Source of the DNA: Symsagittifera roscoffensis
Lineage: Eukaryota > Xenacoelomorpha > Acoela > Convolutidae
DNA: 64,000 bases
NCBI RefSeq assembly: GCF_963678635.1
Contig: NW_026971291.1
Location: 1-64,000 of the forward strand
Direction: 5' to 3'
In this document: positions 63,831-64,000 of the stretch, one piece after another
Layout of the letters: each line of letters begins with the position of its first letter
Numbering within the stretch: the first letter of the stretch is position 1
Translations under genes and position numbers: made by a program
The notes under the pieces: model-generated
Seen by the model: the letters and a program-made list of their open reading frames with translations, nothing else
What the model was told of the DNA's origin: nothing
The model's database searches: none

Positions 63831-64000
63831 TAGCACTAAAACACACACTTCACGAAGAAGAAAAAAGCAAACTAGACCTTTTTAGACTCGCCACAGCACT
63901 AACACCTAGACAATTCACTCACGTAGGATATAAAAAGCTACTAAAAACTTTCACTTCCCCCCGAGCAAATGATATTTTTATTGAATGTTATGATCACAAC
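63831..64000 (+). pseudogene. element 2, ORF D start, runs off the window
   Basis: An open stretch containing EEEKSKLDLFRLATA and LTPRQFTHVGYKKLLKTF continues to the last base. It matches copy 1's upstream part of ORF D (31740-31930). The rest, the 3' noncoding region and the 3' LTR would lie beyond the window. Confidence 0.5.

Larger units (their letters stand above)
47107..64000 (+). mobile_element. env-bearing Ty3/gypsy-type LTR retroelement, copy 2, right end off the window
   Basis: Same gene order as copy 1 on the opposite strand, followed at least to ORF D. The leader is lengthened by an 843-bp duplication and a repeated leader segment. It keeps the RT YLDD motif that copy 1 has lost, but gag, pol and env are all broken by stops and frame changes. 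Protein similarity to copy 1 is clear but with many substitutions (by eye about three quarters identical in integrase), so these are separate old insertions of one family. The plus strand is A/C-rich throughout. Confidence 0.9.

Noticed and set aside
28865-64000. A recent inverted duplication (single palindrome) of one element
   Set aside because: The two halves differ by many substitutions and private indels in every gene, so they are separate old family members placed head-to-head, not a recent copy of one arm.

Overview
The window is nuclear DNA of an invertebrate-type metazoan. It is AT-rich, has small exons with GT..AG introns, carries several kinds of retroelement and tandem repeats, and has no bacterial-style gene order, rRNA or intact tRNA. 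The sequence alone does not fix the phylum. Only two host genes can be argued for, both on the minus strand; most of the rest is mobile DNA in various stages of decay.

1-5.1 kb: a GC-richer, broken coiled-coil (gag-like) reading frame on the minus strand that runs off the left edge, then short repeat families and unassigned sequence. 5.14-6.53 kb: a minisatellite of about 41 bp per unit, full of GTCGAC. 6.7-8.25 kb: two diverged copies of a dispersed repeat.

8.5-15.9 kb: a split gene on the minus strand for a type II membrane protein with an extracellular fibrinogen-related domain. Four exons with matching splice phases can be read; at least one more, for the start of the fibrinogen domain, was not found. 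Its introns carry a fold-back MITE with perfect 23-bp terminal repeats and several copies of a dispersed repeat family. 16.36-17.0 kb: the last exon (and possibly one more) of a Pro/Gln/Tyr-rich protein with a PPGY motif, next to a tRNA-derived SINE and a field of TTTCAGATCTGAAA palindromes.

20.5-26.5 kb: a broken minus-strand non-LTR-type reverse transcriptase element (YADD motif, C-terminal Cys/His region) and a detached 0.97-kb fragment of the same element. 26.5-28.9 kb: a 9-bp tandem repeat and weak retroelement remnants.

28.9-64 kb: two large Ty3/gypsy-type LTR retroelements in head-to-head orientation. Copy 1 is on the minus strand (29.03-46.84 kb). Copy 2 is on the plus strand from 47.11 kb and runs off the right edge. 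Their 5' LTRs lie only 267 bp apart, so the region is a giant imperfect inverted repeat, and the plus strand changes from T/G-rich to A/C-rich at about 47 kb. Each copy has an LTR, primer-binding site, leader with a small conserved ORF, gag with a CCHC knuckle, protease (DSGA), RT/RNase H, integrase with a GPF/Y-like end, a Pro/Ser-rich ORF, an envelope-like glycoprotein with a membrane anchor, and a further ORF with a disordered front and globular end. Both copies are broken by stops and frameshifts, and copy 1 has lost its RT catalytic motif. They differ too much to be a recent palindromic duplication. The centre was later rearranged by a tandem duplication with an internal deletion.
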